A DNA stretch of 20,573 bases from positions 1 to 20,573 of the forward strand of contig CAZNIM010000014.1 in NCBI GenBank assembly GCA_964573145.1. The letters are read 5' to 3'. A model generated the notes under the pieces. The model did not search any database, was not told the DNA's origin, and was given only the letters and a program-made list of their open reading frames with translations. The position numbers and the translations under genes are program-made. Source of the stretch: PWPS01 sp964573145. Lineage in GTDB: Bacteria > Patescibacteriota > Minisyncoccia > Minisyncoccales > PWPS01. Positions 6,250 through 13,075 of this stretch are shown in pieces. Each line of letters begins with the position of its first letter. The first letter of the stretch is position 1.

Positions 6250-6964
6250 AAAGCTTGTTTTTGTTTTAATAGTTCTGTTTTTGGTTGTCGGGTTTTTCGC
6301 TTTCAGAGAAGAAGAGCCGGAGATTATTGTTGAGCCGGAAGAAGAGATTGAAGAGACCAATCTTCAAGAAGTGGTTTCTCAGTTTTTAGGTCGCCCGTAC
6401 AGCTTGGGACCTTTGGGAGAAGGGGAGGATGAAGAGATTTATCGAAGCGACGTATTCGATTGCACCACTCTGGTTCTCGTTTCCACCGCCAAACTGAATT
6501 CACCGGAAAATCCGGAAGAAGAGATGAAAAAGATAAATTATTATCCGCCGGGAGAAGTCAGTTATGAAAACAGACTTCATTATTCGACCTATAGGAACAA
6601 GGTTTCCGATTATTTTGAAGATATAACCGCCCAAGTGGCCGGAGACTACCTTCAAAGCAAAACCGTAGTTTTGAATAAGGATCGTCTTATCGATATCGAT
6701 TGGGAAGAGGAGCTGGAAGTCAATTATCTACCGACCGAAAACTTAACCGAGGTGGTCAGTGAGTTGCCCGATGAGGTCGGAGTGATGTTTATGAGACTTG
6801 GAAATCAATCGATCGGTCTCGACGTCAATCATGAAGGATTCGTTTTCAACCAGTCGGAATTGATTCACGCTTCTCCGACTGCCGGACAGGTTCATAGTGA
6901 GGATTTTCTTCGGTATGTGGAAAATTCGAATTACGACGGATTAATATTTTATCGAGTATTATGA
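6242..6964 (+). CDS. membrane-anchored DUF1460-like (NlpC/P60-type) hydrolase, catalytic Cys present
   Basis: A 240-aa tandem paralogue of the preceding gene with the same layout: a short basic start, a membrane segment (about residues 5-21), an acidic linker, then the DUF1460-like domain. The start FLGRPYSLGPLGEG followed by VFDCTTLVLVS carries the expected nucleophile Cys74. His197 (VNHEGFV) and the LIHASPTAG-SEDF motif (H209) complete the likely active site. By family analogy it would cleave a peptidoglycan or other amide bond outside the membrane. The ATG overlaps the end of the first copy, so both are translated together and could work as an active/inactive pair. The 4-nt ATGA overlap with the next gene extends the operon. 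The central third shares a 245-bp identical DNA tract with copy 1, while both ends differ. The substrate cannot be told from the sequence. Confidence 0.68.
   Translation: MNRKLVFVLIVLFLVVGFFAFREEEPEIIVEPEEEIEETNLQEVVSQFLGRPYSLGPLGEGEDEEIYRSDVFDCTTLVLVSTAKLNSPENPEEEMKKINYYPPGEVSYENRLHYSTYRNKVSDYFEDITAQVAGDYLQSKTVVLNKDRLIDIDWEEELEVNYLPTENLTEVVSELPDEVGVMFMRLGNQSIGLDVNHEGFVFNQSELIHASPTAGQVHSEDFLRYVENSNYDGLIFYRVL
6464..6708 (+). repeat. 245-bp perfect repeat, copy 2 (gene-conversion tract)
   Basis: Second copy of the identical tract at 5746-5990. It begins at the base after the Cys74 codon. Confidence 0.97.
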
Positions 6965-7167
6965 AAAATTGTCCACGAAAAGAAGACAACTTGGAAAAGT
7001 GTAATTGCAGTTATTCGGGGTGTCCTCGAAAAGGTTTTTGCTGCCTTTGCCTTCATTACCACCGAGAAAAAGGGGAGTTGCCGGCTTGTTATTTTTCAAA
7101 AGAAGAGGAGGCCGGTTATGATCGATCAATTAGTAATTTTATAAGACAAAATCATGATAAACTTTGA
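6961..7167 (+). CDS. Cys-rich DUF6485-like small protein
   Basis: A 68-aa protein with eight Cys in its first 43 residues, in the order C-x9-C-x-C-x4-C-x5-CC-x-C and a later PACYF. The pattern CNCSYSGCPRKGFCCLCLHYH-ELPACYF matches what I recall of the DUF6485 family of short Cys-rich proteins, probably metal-binding (zinc or iron-sulfur). Function is unknown. The ATG overlaps the DUF1460-like stop by 4 nt, and the gene's end overlaps the following tRNA-binding-domain gene by 14 nt, so it belongs to the same operon. With no signal peptide it should be cytoplasmic, unlike the two anchored upstream products. Confidence 0.75.
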   Translation: MKNCPRKEDNLEKCNCSYSGCPRKGFCCLCLHYHREKGELPACYFSKEEEAGYDRSISNFIRQNHDKL

Positions 7168-7465
7168 AGAGTTCAAAAAAGTGGATATGCGAGTCGGAGA
7201 AATTTTAGCGGTTGAAGATGTCGAGGGGGCGGATAGCTTGTATAAAATTCAAGTTGATTTGGGGGAAGAAAAAAGACAAGTTATAGCCGGAATAAAAGAG
7301 CTTTACGAAGAAAAAGATTTGTTGGGGAAAAAGGTTATAGTGGTTGCCAACCTGGAAGAGAAAGAGATTTTCGGAGAAAAAAGCCAGGGAATGATTTTGG
7401 CGGCCGGTAAGGAGGCCGACTTATTGACGGTCGAAAAAGCGGAAAGCGGGTCAAAAATAAGTTAA
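7154..7465 (+). CDS. tRNA-binding domain protein (MetRS C-terminal/CsaA-like)
   Basis: A 103-aa stand-alone OB-fold of the EMAPII/tRNA_bind type. The start INFEEFKKVDMRVGEIL is the classic opening of this domain in methionyl-tRNA synthetase C-termini, CsaA and Arc1p. It is followed by HP-like positions ADSLYKIQVDLGEEKRQV, then VIVVANLEEKEIFGEKSQGM, the usual end motif. In other bacteria the free domain either binds tRNA as a trans-acting MetRS part or acts as a CsaA chaperone; which applies here is not visible. It is the last gene of the operon that starts near 5470 and is followed directly by a strong terminator. Confidence 0.85.
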   Translation: MINFEEFKKVDMRVGEILAVEDVEGADSLYKIQVDLGEEKRQVIAGIKELYEEKDLLGKKVIVVANLEEKEIFGEKSQGMILAAGKEADLLTVEKAESGSKIS

Positions 7466-7471
7466 AAAAAT

Positions 7472-7496
7472 AGCGTAGCCACAGGGCTACGCTTTT
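7472..7496. terminator. strong bidirectional terminator
   Basis: AGCGTAGCC (7472-7480) pairs perfectly with GGCTACGCT (7485-7493) around the loop ACAG, followed by TTT. On the minus strand it is followed by a run of seven U (from the A-run at 7464-7470). It ends the plus operon and also the convergent 37-aa gene at 7500-7613. Confidence 0.88.
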
Positions 7497-7499
7497 GGG

Positions 7500-7613
7500 T
7501 TAGGAAGAGGTTTCCTCTTCCTCTTTTAGATAATCCTCGCGAATAAGAACGGAATACTCCCCGGGAGCCATTACTTTATCGTAATCGTCCCGGTAACTAT
7601 CGGGTTTTTTCAT
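7500..7613 (-). CDS. 37-aa acidic small protein, unknown
   Basis: A short ORF with unusually complete expression signals. Its ATG (7611-7613) is preceded by AAAGGAGGG at 7619-7627, with a 5-nt gap, the best Shine-Dalgarno in the window. Upstream stands a consensus promoter, and the stop sits beside a bidirectional terminator. The peptide begins MKKPDSYRDDYDKVMAPG, continues through EYSVLIREDYL and ends in EEEE-TSS. It has no membrane segment, signal peptide or Cys, and is rich in Tyr/Asp/Glu. I do not recognise it. The promoter is divergent from that of rnpB. The signals make a real gene likely; function is unknown. Confidence 0.75.
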   Translation of the reverse strand: MKKPDSYRDDYDKVMAPGEYSVLIREDYLKEEEETSS

Positions 7614-7639
7614 AAAATCCCTCCTTTCATACGGATAGC

Positions 7640-7668
7640 ATAATATCTTTTTTTTGAAAGGATGTCAA
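7640..7668 (-). promoter_or_regulatory. consensus promoter of the 37-aa gene
   Basis: Read on the minus strand: TTGACA (7668-7663), a 17-nt spacer, then TATTAT (7645-7640). The predicted start is close to 7633, just ahead of the Shine-Dalgarno. It is back to back with the rnpB promoter: the two -35 boxes are 11 nt apart. Confidence 0.85.
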
Positions 7669-7679
7669 GTTAAATTCAA

Positions 7680-7708
7680 TTGACAAAACTATTCTTTTTT
7701 CTTATTAT
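7680..7708 (+). promoter_or_regulatory. consensus promoter of rnpB
   Basis: TTGACA (7680-7685), a 17-nt spacer and TATTAT (7703-7708). The predicted start at about 7715 fits the 5' end of the RNase P RNA P1 helix (7718). The hexamers and spacing are the same as in the divergent promoter on the other strand. Confidence 0.88.
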
Positions 7709-7714
7709 ATAGAG

Positions 7715-8037
7715 TAGGCTCAAGCAGAATAGGTAATCGCCCCGTTTATTCGGGGAGGAAAGTCCGAACATTCCCCTTTCAGGGAGCAGGTAGCGGGTAA
7801 TACCCGTCCACCGCAAAAGGTGCGGGGTGCGAACAGTGACGTCCTCGTCGAGAGACGAAGGAACTCCTTCGGGAGTATTTTCATCGGAAGGTGAAAGTGA
7901 AACGGCTAAATCCCTACCCGAATGCAAAAGCAAAAAGGTCTTCGGACCGGGTAGCTTGCTCGAGCCTCGGAGTAATTCGAGGCCCAGATAAATGATTACC
8001 CTCGACAGAATTCGGCTTATTTTCTGCTTGGGCTTTT
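7715..8037 (+). ncRNA. rnpB: RNase P RNA
   Basis: Catalytic RNA that trims the 5' leader from pre-tRNAs. Conserved blocks are present in order: GAGGAAAGTCCGAACA near the 5' end (7755-7770), the ACAGTGA-type segment (about 7833-7840), GGTGAAAGTGAAACGG (about 7889-7905), and the 3' block AGATAAATGATTACC with CGACAGAATTCGGCTTA (7986-8019). P1 can be drawn: GCTCAAGCAGA (7718-7728) pairs with TCTGCTTGGGC (8023-8033) with one G-U. The 3' arm is followed by TTTTCTT, so P1 seems to double as the terminator. The length of about 320 nt is somewhat shorter than the roughly 377 nt of E. coli, so some peripheral helices are reduced; I did not fold it fully. The ends are estimates within a few bases. Confidence 0.95.
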
Positions 8038-8048
8038 CTTATGGAGAT

Positions 8049-9668
8049 ATGTTTAAATTTTTTGATATAAAATCGAAGACGATAACTACCTCGGCAGTAA
8101 TATTGGCCGTCTCCAGTACGATTAGCGCTTTTTTGGGAATCTTCAGGGATAGGCTTTTAGCGGGCACTTTCGGCGCCGGAAGTGATTTGGATATATATTT
8201 CGCCGCTTTTCGAATTCCCAATTTCGTCTACGGAGTGCTGATTACCGGAGGTTTGATAGCCGCTTTTCTGCCCGTATTTTCGGAAACGTTTGAAGAGGAT
8301 GAAGAAGAGGGGTGGGAGCTGGCCAGTAATTTGCTAAACTTTTTACTTTTAGCCCTTTCCGGGCTCTCTTTTTTACTTTTGATTTTAGCTCCCTGGGTGG
8401 TTAGAATAGTTGCTCCCGGATTTACTCCCGACCAGATGGAATTAACGGTTACCTTGACCAGAATAATGATGATTAGCCCGATATTTTTGGGAGTCTCCAG
8501 TCTCTTTTCTGGAGTATTGAAATATTTTGATCAATTTTTTACTTACGGATTAGCTCCGATACTTTATAATTTGGGAATAATATTCGGAATAGTTTTCTTC
8601 TATCCGCTTTTCGGACTTCCCGGGCTGGCTTACGGAGTCGTTTTGGGAGCTTTTTTCCATTTGATAATTCAAGTCCCGACCGTTTTCAGAGCCGGATTCG
8701 GGTATCGGCCGATAATCAATCTTTCCAGTAAGAAATTAAGAAGAATAGTTCATCTGATAATCCCGAGAATGATCGGGCAGGCTTCCAATCAGATAAACTT
8801 GGTGGTGATTACGGCGATAGCTTCGACTCTGGCGGCCGGAAGCCTTTCCGTTTTTAATTTTTCGGACCACCTCCAAGCCTTTCCGGTTCGAGTCATAGGG
8901 CTATCTTTTGCGGTAGCCGCTTTTCCTCGGTTTTCAAAAAGCTTGGCGAACGGTGAAACGAAGATTTTTTTGGATAACTTTTCCAATTCGGTCAGAAAGA
9001 TTGTATTTGCAATTGTTCCGATCAGCTTTTTGACTTTTATTATGCGGGGACAAATAGTAAGACTCGTTTTGGGAACCGGAGAATTCGGCTGGGAAGACAC
9101 CAGATTGACGGCGGCCGCTTTGGGAATATTTTCTTTTTCACTCGTAGCCAACGCTTTGGTTCATTTATTGGTAAGGGCCTACTTTTCAATGCAGGACACC
9201 AAAACTCCTCTTTATGTATCGATAGGTAGCGTAATCTTGAACATCTCTCTTTCTTTGATTTTTATATTTGTTCTCAAATCGACCGACTTTCTTCATTCCG
9301 GATTGACTTATTTTTTAAGGTTGGAGAATTTATCCAACATAGAAGTGCTTGCCTTTCCTCTTGCTTTTCTCTTTTCGATAACCGCTCAATTTTTAATACT
9401 TTACCTTTTACTTGAAAAGAGAATAGGTGACTTACGTAGACAAGAAATTATCGATTCCGCCATCAGGGTTTTGGGGTCGTCGATAGTGATGACGATAGTT
9501 GCTTTTTTCAGTCTGCGAGCAATGGTTAATCTGGTTACTTTGGACACCTTTTTAAATGTTTTGGCTCAGTTTTCAGTAACTCTATTTTTCAGTATAATAG
9601 CTTATCTTTTGGCTGCCGTAATTTTTGACAGTCCGGAGATGAAGGCAATTCTTAAAAAAATATTATGA
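8049..9668 (+). CDS. murJ: lipid II flippase MurJ
   Basis: A MATE-like polytopic membrane protein that moves lipid II across the cytoplasmic membrane for peptidoglycan synthesis. With the start at 8049 it is 539 aa, with about 14 hydrophobic segments. Family features include AVSSTISAFLGIFRDRLLAGTFGAGSDLDIYFAAFRIPN near the N-terminus (SR-x-LGF-RD-A-FG-G-DAF--A--IPN in others), the AFLPVFSE segment, and ARAYFSMQDTKTPL-like VRAYFSMQDTKTPLYVS in the middle. A longer frame starts at 7992, but that stretch is RNase P RNA, so the ATG at 8049 is preferred. GGAG at 8043-8046 is only 2 nt away, an odd spacing. No promoter of its own is evident, so it may depend on rnpB read-through. Its stop overlaps lepA by 4 nt. 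Confidence 0.93.
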   Translation: MFKFFDIKSKTITTSAVILAVSSTISAFLGIFRDRLLAGTFGAGSDLDIYFAAFRIPNFVYGVLITGGLIAAFLPVFSETFEEDEEEGWELASNLLNFLLLALSGLSFLLLILAPWVVRIVAPGFTPDQMELTVTLTRIMMISPIFLGVSSLFSGVLKYFDQFFTYGLAPILYNLGIIFGIVFFYPLFGLPGLAYGVVLGAFFHLIIQVPTVFRAGFGYRPIINLSSKKLRRIVHLIIPRMIGQASNQINLVVITAIASTLAAGSLSVFNFSDHLQAFPVRVIGLSFAVAAFPRFSKSLANGETKIFLDNFSNSVRKIVFAIVPISFLTFIMRGQIVRLVLGTGEFGWEDTRLTAAALGIFSFSLVANALVHLLVRAYFSMQDTKTPLYVSIGSVILNISLSLIFIFVLKSTDFLHSGLTYFLRLENLSNIEVLAFPLAFLFSITAQFLILYLLLEKRIGDLRRQEIIDSAIRVLGSSIVMTIVAFFSLRAMVNLVTLDTFLNVLAQFSVTLFFSIIAYLLAAVIFDSPEMKAILKKIL

Positions 9669-11437
9669 AGATAGTAAATTTTTCAATCATATCCCACATA
9701 GATCACGGAAAATCGACTTTGGCCGATAGATTTTTGGAGTTGACCGAAACGGTGGCCGGTAGAGATATGGAAGATCGTTTTCTGGATAATATGGAACTTG
9801 AAAAAGAGAGAGGGATAACGATAAAGTTGCAGCCGGCCAGAATGAAGTGGAAGGATTACACTTTGAATATGATCGACACTCCGGGACACATCGATTTTTC
9901 CTATGAAGTGTCGAGATCCTTGAAAGCGGTCGAGGGAGCGATACTTTTAGTGGACGCTACCAAGGGAGTTCAAGCTCAGACGATTACCGTTTTGAATATG
10001 GCCAAAGAGCAGAATCTGGTAATCGTTCCGGCGATAAATAAGATTGATTTACCGAGTGCCAGAATCGAAGAAACGGTAGAAGAGATAGTTTCTTTAACCG
10101 GTTTGAAAAAAGAAGAGGTTTTGAAGATTTCGGCGAAAGAGGGGACCAATGTCGAAAAATTACTTGACGCACTGACTCAAAGAATTCCCGAACCCGAAAA
10201 GGGAGATGACAAGTTTAAAGCTCTCGTTTTTGATTTTGAAAGAGATCCTTACAAGGGAGTTGTTGCATTTGCTCGTATCTTCGGAGGGTCGATTGAAAAG
10301 GGGGATAAGATAGAGATGGTTGCCGTGGATGAAAAGGGAGAGTGTAAGGAGCTCGGATTTTTCAATCCCGGACTTCAACCCAAGAAGAAGCTTTCTTCCG
10401 GAGAGATAGGGTATATCGCCACCGGAATAAAAGAAGTGGATAAGGTTCGGGTCGGTGATACGATTAGAAAAGAAGGAGATGAAGTAAAGGGTCTTCCCGG
10501 ATACAAAGAACCGAAGCCGGTTGTTTTTACTTCTTTTTACCCCAAAAATTCTCAAGAATTTCCGGAGTTTAAAAAAGCGATTGAAGAGCTTCGTCTTTCC
10601 GATCCGGCTTTCAGTTTTACCCCCGAATTTAAAGAAGTTTTCGGTCGTGGTTTTCGTTGTGGCTTTTTGGGATCACTGCACGTTGAAATAATATCTCAGA
10701 GACTTAAAAAGGAATACGGTCTCGACCTGATAATATCGACACCGTCGGTATCTTATCTGGTTGAAAAGACCGACGGAGAGACCGAGGAAATCAAAACCGC
10801 CTCCGAATTTCCGGATAGGACCAAGATAGAAAAAGTTCTCGAGCCCTGGGCTCTTTTGGAGATAGTCACTCCTCAAGAGTTTTTGGGAAACGTGAATAAA
10901 GTACTATCGACACTGAAAGGTAATTATCTCGATACCGACTTTTTCCCTTCTTCGGGAAGGCTGGTAATAAATTACGAAGCCCCTTTCAGAAAAGTGATTA
11001 CCGGTTTTTATGACAATTTGAAGAGTGCTACCAAAGGGTATGCCTCATTCGGGTATGAAGTGGTGGAGCACAGAGTCGGTGATTTAACCAAGATGGAGAT
11101 ACTTTTAAATAAAGAACCGGAAGAAGCTTTCTCCAAAATAGTCTCTCGTGACGAAGCCGAATCGGAAGGAAGAAAGATGGCCGAAAGATTAAAAGAGCTT
11201 TTACCCAGACAGCAGTTTCCGGTTCCGATTCAAGCCAAGGTTGACGGAAGGATAATTGCCAGAGAAACGATAAAGGCGATGAGAAAAGACGTTACCGGAG
11301 ATCTTTACGGAGGGGATCGAACCAGAAAAGATAAACTCTTAAAAAAGCAAAAAGAAGGGAAAAAGAGACTCAAAAGCGAGGGGAGTGTCGACGTTCCTCA
11401 AGACGTATTTTTCAAAATATTCAAGGAGGGTGATTGA
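9665..11437 (+). CDS. lepA: elongation factor 4 (LepA)
   Basis: Ribosome-associated GTPase, 590 aa, the full family length. The G motifs are clear: P-loop ISHIDHGKSTL (residues 9-19), the switch region MELEKERGITIK, DTPGHIDF (G3), NKIDLPSA (G4) and ISAKEG (G5). Domain II, the EF-G-like domains and the LepA-specific C-terminus follow, with GFRCGFLGSLH and the end KAMRKDVTGDLYGGDRTRKDKLLKKQKEGKKR. LepA influences initiation and biogenesis of the 30S subunit and is implicated in recovery of stalled ribosomes. It is coupled to murJ by ATGA. The last codons contain AAGGAGGG, which could serve as the ribosome-binding site of the next gene. Confidence 0.97.
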   Translation: MKIVNFSIISHIDHGKSTLADRFLELTETVAGRDMEDRFLDNMELEKERGITIKLQPARMKWKDYTLNMIDTPGHIDFSYEVSRSLKAVEGAILLVDATKGVQAQTITVLNMAKEQNLVIVPAINKIDLPSARIEETVEEIVSLTGLKKEEVLKISAKEGTNVEKLLDALTQRIPEPEKGDDKFKALVFDFERDPYKGVVAFARIFGGSIEKGDKIEMVAVDEKGECKELGFFNPGLQPKKKLSSGEIGYIATGIKEVDKVRVGDTIRKEGDEVKGLPGYKEPKPVVFTSFYPKNSQEFPEFKKAIEELRLSDPAFSFTPEFKEVFGRGFRCGFLGSLHVEIISQRLKKEYGLDLIISTPSVSYLVEKTDGETEEIKTASEFPDRTKIEKVLEPWALLEIVTPQEFLGNVNKVLSTLKGNYLDTDFFPSSGRLVINYEAPFRKVITGFYDNLKSATKGYASFGYEVVEHRVGDLTKMEILLNKEPEEAFSKIVSRDEAESEGRKMAERLKELLPRQQFPVPIQAKVDGRIIARETIKAMRKDVTGDLYGGDRTRKDKLLKKQKEGKKRLKSEGSVDVPQDVFFKIFKEGD

Positions 11438-11439
11438 TT

Positions 11440-11468
11440 TTGAAATTTAACCCGGTAGAAGTTATAAT
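11440..11468 (+). promoter_or_regulatory. promoter for the DivIC-like gene, possibly leaderless
   Basis: TTGAAA (11440-11445), a 17-nt spacer and TATAAT (11463-11468). The -10 box ends 7 nt before the ATG at 11476, so transcription should start at or next to the A of the start codon. The competing reading is that TTG at 11440 is itself a start codon, served by the AAGGAGG at 11423-11429. Confidence 0.6.
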
Positions 11469-11475
11469 TAACCGG

Positions 11476-11847
11476 ATGAAGAAAAAAAATAAAAATTATT
11501 CCCATCTTCCGGTATCGATTTTAATTATCGTTTTGGTTTTTCTTTTTTTCACTTTCAATTATCGAATAATAAGAGAAAGAGAAGGAAATGAAGAAAAGAT
11601 TGAAAAACTTCAGTACGAACTATCTTTGCTTGAAGAAAGAAGAACCGATCTGGAAGAAAGCTTAACCGAGGCCGAAGATAGAAGATACGTAGAAAGAGTT
11701 TTAAGGGAAGATTTTTTAATGAAAAAACCGGGAGAAGAAAAAGTGATAATACTTCTGGACGAAGAAGAGGAATTTGTCGATGAAGAAGAAGAGGAAGAGA
11801 AAAGTCGGTGGCAGAAAGTTAGAGGGAGAATCCCTTTTTTTGAATAA
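11476..11847 (+). CDS. DivIC/FtsB-like septum formation protein
   Basis: A 123-aa bitopic protein of the septum-initiator (FtsB/DivIC/FtsL) type: a short Lys-rich cytoplasmic start, one membrane helix (about residues 12-29), a charged coiled coil (37-66), then YVERVLREDFLMKKPGE, which matches the family ending Y-E--AREKLGMVKPGE. It ends in an acidic tail and a basic RWQKVRGRIPFFE. Such proteins join FtsL and FtsQ/DivIB to license septal wall synthesis. The ATG at 11476 is chosen because of the promoter spacing; a longer version from TTG 11434 or 11440 would add 12-14 residues. Neighbouring murJ and nearby ftsEX give a consistent wall and division context. Confidence 0.8.
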   Translation: MKKKNKNYSHLPVSILIIVLVFLFFTFNYRIIREREGNEEKIEKLQYELSLLEERRTDLEESLTEAEDRRYVERVLREDFLMKKPGEEKVIILLDEEEEFVDEEEEEEKSRWQKVRGRIPFFE

Positions 11848-11860
11848 TTTATTACATTAC

Positions 11861-11932
11861 GCCGGAGTAGCTCAGAGGTAGAGCGACTCTCTCGTAAAGA
11901 GTAGGCCGCGAGTTCAAGTCTCGCCTCCGGCT
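11861..11932 (+). tRNA. tRNA-Thr (anticodon CGT)
   Basis: A complete cloverleaf: acceptor GCCGGAG/CTCCGGC, D stem GCTC/GAGC, anticodon stem ACTCT/AGAGT with loop CTCGTAA (anticodon CGT at 11893-11895), T stem GCGAG/CTCGC with loop TTCAAGT, and discriminator T. The 3' CCA is not encoded, so it must be added after transcription. It reads ACG codons. The prfB ATG lies only 7 nt downstream. Confidence 0.96.
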
Positions 11933-11939
11933 CAAAAAT

Positions 11940-13035
11940 ATGCAAGAAAAATATGACAATTTAAAAGATAAAATCCTCCATCTGGAGGACTGTCTTTGAC
12001 CCGGAAGAAAGAAAAAGAGAGATAAAAGAACTGGAAAAGGAAGCAATGGACCCTCATCTTTGGGACGATCCGGAAAGAGGGGCGGAGGTTAAAAAAAGAC
12101 TCGCTTCTTTAAAAGAAGAAGTGGCTATGATAGAATCGATGAGAAAAGAAATTAATGAAATAGGGGAGCTTTTGGAGCTCGATCTCGACGATGAGCTGGA
12201 AAAGGAAGTCGCTGAAAAACTGAAAAGACTGGACGAGACGGTTTCCAAAAAAGAAAAACTGGTTTATCTTTCCGGAAGATGGGATAAAAAAGACGCTTTT
12301 ATGGAGATTCATTCCGGAGCGGGAGGAAGAGATGCGGAAGATTGGGCGGCGATGCTTTTAAGAATGTATCGCAGGTATTGTCAGAGTGAAGGGTTCGAAG
12401 TTAAAGCGATAAACACTTCTTACGGCGAAGCCGGAGGCCCGGAGGGAAGAGTGGGAATAAAGCACGCTACAATTAAGATAACGGGAAGGTACGCTTTCGG
12501 ACACTTCAAAAAAGAGAGCGGAGTTCACAGATTGGTTAGAAGATCACCCTTTTCCGAAAAAGATTTACGACACACTTCTTTTGCCAAGGTTGACGTAATA
12601 CCTTCTTTCGATGAGAAAGAGATAGATATAAATATTGACGATGAGGATTTGGAAGTGGATACTTTTCGGGCTTCGGGTCCGGGAGGGCAAAATGTAAATA
12701 AAAGAGAGACGGCGGTCAGAGTGACTCATAAACCGACCGGGCTGGCGGTCAGCTCACAGAATGAAAGAAGTCAGGCACAAAATAAGACTGAAGCGTTAAG
12801 AATACTGAAGACCAAACTTTTTGAAATAAAAGAAAAAGAAAGAAAAGAAAAACTGGATACCGTTCGGGATGACTCTTCGGCCAGCTGGGGTAATCAGATT
12901 AGAAATTACGTAATTCATCCTTACAAACTGGTAAAAGACACCAGGACGGAAGTCGAAACCTCCGATGTCGAATCGGTTTTGGAAGGAGATCTGGAAGAAT
13001 TTATTCAAGCGGAAATAAAGATGATCGACCAATAA
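11940..13035 (+). CDS. prfB: peptide chain release factor 2, with programmed +1 frameshift
   Basis: RF2 releases peptides at UGA and UAA. The real gene begins at ATG 11940. Its first 19 codons end at CTT TGA C (11994-12000), and a +1 shift at that site joins the frame to the long second part, giving 364 aa, the normal RF2 length. Without the shift translation stops after 19 residues. The long frame alone (from ATG 12046) lacks part of the N-terminal domain. The stop-reading motif SPF lies at about residues 202-204 and the catalytic GGQ at 248-250 (GPGGQNVNKRETAVR). The frameshift senses RF2 level: scarce RF2 slows termination at UGA and favours the shift. GGAGG at 11984-11988 precedes CTT by 5 nt; in E. 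coli the stimulatory element is 3 nt away. Confidence 0.96.
11984..12000 (+). promoter_or_regulatory. prfB programmed +1 frameshift site
   Basis: GGAGG (11984-11988), 5 nt, then CTTTGAC (11994-12000). The slippery CTT followed by the poor-context stop TGAC is the conserved RF2 autoregulation signal. The upstream purine block is the internal Shine-Dalgarno-like stimulator. Confidence 0.93.
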
Positions 13036-13075
13036 TTAATCAACTTCGAATTAAGTTTTGAAGAAAATAAAATAG

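Noticed and set aside
7676..7933. 85-aa minus-strand frame
   Set aside because: It lies inside the RNase P RNA and its promoter on the other strand; no ribosome-binding site.
7992..8048. Longer N-terminus of murJ
   Set aside because: These bases are the conserved 3' block of rnpB; the homologous MurJ start fits ATG 8049.
12046..12048. ATG 12046 as the start of prfB
   Set aside because: The frameshift site and the 19-codon opening frame at 11940 restore the full RF2 length, so 12046 is internal.
13036..13075. Terminator or promoter between prfB and ftsE
   Set aside because: Only a 5-bp AACTT/AAGTT hairpin without a U-tract, and a TAAAAT box too close to the ATG with no -35 partner.
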